From assembly GCA_050954885.1 (NCBI GenBank), contig JBPBPI010000093.1, forward strand, positions 1-7,212: a stretch of 7,212 nucleotides of DNA, given 5' to 3'. The position numbers were made by a program, and so were the translations under genes. Position 1 is the stretch's first letter, and every line of letters starts with the position of its first letter. Shown one piece after another: positions 6,531 to 7,212 of the stretch. The notes under the pieces are model-generated. The model did not search any database and was not told where the DNA came from. It was given only the letters and a program-made list of their open reading frames with translations. The stretch is from JBPBPI01 sp050954885 (GTDB lineage: Bacteria; Pseudomonadota; Alphaproteobacteria; Caedimonadales; Caedimonadaceae).

Positions 6531-7121
6531 TTATTTCCATGCCAGAGTGTAGGCTTGTTTTGCGATTGCGTAATAAACAGGAGAGTCATATTTGGAAAAT
6601 TCTTCAATGGCATTTTGCCATTTTTCTATATTATCAAGTGTGGTTAGATTGGCTTCAATGGCTTTATCACTCCATTCATCAATTCTTTTAAGAAGAATAA
6701 ATTTAACTTGTTGAGGCTTCAATCTTTGTTGAATAAAGTAAGTATCTACTTTTTTAAAATAAGATTGTGTACAAAGGTTTTTTAATTTATCACCAATATT
6801 ATAATCAACACCTTTATGGGCACCCAATGCGATTAATGTTTCTGTATAATCTTCCAGTTCAGGAATTTTAATAGAAGAATAACTTGTCTTCATAATTGAT
6901 TCTTGTGATACAAAAACACCATCTGATTTTAATAAATTATGTATTTGTGTTAAAGCTTCTCTGGGACGCATTAAATGCATTAAGACAAATCGAGCATAAA
7001 CAAGATCAGCTGAATTAAAATAAGAATTGTTAAGAGCATATATGTCCCCTTGAATAAAGGTTACATTTTCTAGACCCACTTTTTTCATTCGCTCTTTAGC
7101 AACATCAATTTGGTCTAAATT
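6531..7121 (-). pseudogene. Class I SAM-dependent methyltransferase, 5' part lost at IS junction
   Basis: The frame runs open from the IS boundary to a TAA at 6531-6533, about 196 codons starting NLDQIDVAKERMKKVGLENV. It fits the middle and end of a Rossmann-fold methyltransferase: DQIDVAKERMKKVG (after strand 2), VTFIQGDI with the motif Asp, SADLVYARFVLMHL (strand 4 and helix), and LLKSDGVFVSQE (strand 5). The motif I glycine loop that binds S-adenosylmethionine should precede this but is absent, because the sequence before NLDQ is IS DNA. An ATG at 7086-7088 would give 185 residues but has no ribosome site and starts after the SAM loop. I therefore call it a disrupted gene. The methylated substrate is unknown. 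Confidence 0.75.
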
Positions 7122-7212
7122 AACCCGAGTTATGCTTAAGGTTGTAGAGAAGGTTTATCGTGTCTAAGTTGATAATTGATCATCCCAGCAATAAGATGAG
7201 CAAAAGCGTTAA
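7122..7212 (-). mobile_element. Right end of a second insertion sequence, inverted relative to the first (partial)
   Basis: Read on the minus strand, this contains a transposase C-terminus, a TAA stop, and a tail ending in AACTCGGGTT (7122-7131), the same ten bases that end the copy at 83-92. The boundary at about 7122 is supported from the other side, because methyltransferase similarity begins exactly at that point. The remainder lies outside the window. Confidence 0.75.
7136..7212 (-). CDS. Transposase, C-terminal fragment (5' end outside window)
   Basis: The minus strand reads NAFAHLIAGMINYQLRHDKP and then SLQP before TAA (7136-7138). It shares A-G-[LM]-I-N-Y-Q-L-R-x-D-K-P-S-L with the fragment at 1-78 but ends six residues sooner after that motif, so the copies have diverged. 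The catalytic core lies outside the window and family assignment is not possible. Confidence 0.7.
   Translation of the reverse strand, partial: NAFAHLIAGMINYQLRHDKPSLQP

Overview
The window looks like a stretch of a low-GC, IS-rich alphaproteobacterial chromosome, possibly from an intracellular lineage such as the Holosporales-type endosymbionts. That placement is an inference. It rests on a GapR (DUF2312) nucleoid protein next to pyruvate kinase, an ABC1 kinase with the KxAQ-type signature that I associate with alphaproteobacteria, AT-rich flanking DNA, a Fic protein, and transposase remnants at both ends.

Layout. Positions 1-92 hold the 3' end of an insertion sequence (IS) reading rightward. 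Next, on the minus strand, is an unrecognised exported protein (62-835) whose last codons lie inside the IS end. A conserved-looking core follows. A minus-strand cluster reads EamA transporter (3719-4633), pyruvate kinase (2249-3694), ABC1/UbiB-like kinase (885-2219), with gaps of only about 24-29 nt, so it is probably one operon. Divergent from it is gapR (4730-5029, plus strand), with a good Shine-Dalgarno, a plausible promoter and a hairpin after its stop. Right of gapR the DNA looks accessory and more AT-rich, all on the minus strand: a self-inhibited (class II) Fic AMP-transferase (5131-6105), a two-helix small membrane protein (6156-6404), and a class I methyltransferase lacking its N-terminal SAM-binding half (6531-7121). 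The window ends inside a second IS copy of the same family (7122-7212), in the opposite orientation.

How the parts relate. The core covers housekeeping functions: glycolysis, a quinone-biosynthesis-type kinase, metabolite export and chromosome organisation. The two IS copies point inward toward each other and share a 10-bp terminal motif. One abuts, and apparently truncated, the methyltransferase; the other supplies the C-terminus of the exported protein. The most interesting regulatory signal is a perfect 11-bp inverted repeat with a 2-bp spacer immediately upstream of fic. Nine bases of it recur upstream of the neighbouring small membrane gene. It may be an operator, an extended -10 promoter, or both, and would link these two genes.

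I see no rRNA, tRNA, CRISPR array or riboswitch. No gene-free stretch exceeds 300 bases. I found no clear evidence of a wholly new system; the fic/small-membrane-protein pair with its shared motif is the best candidate for follow-up.
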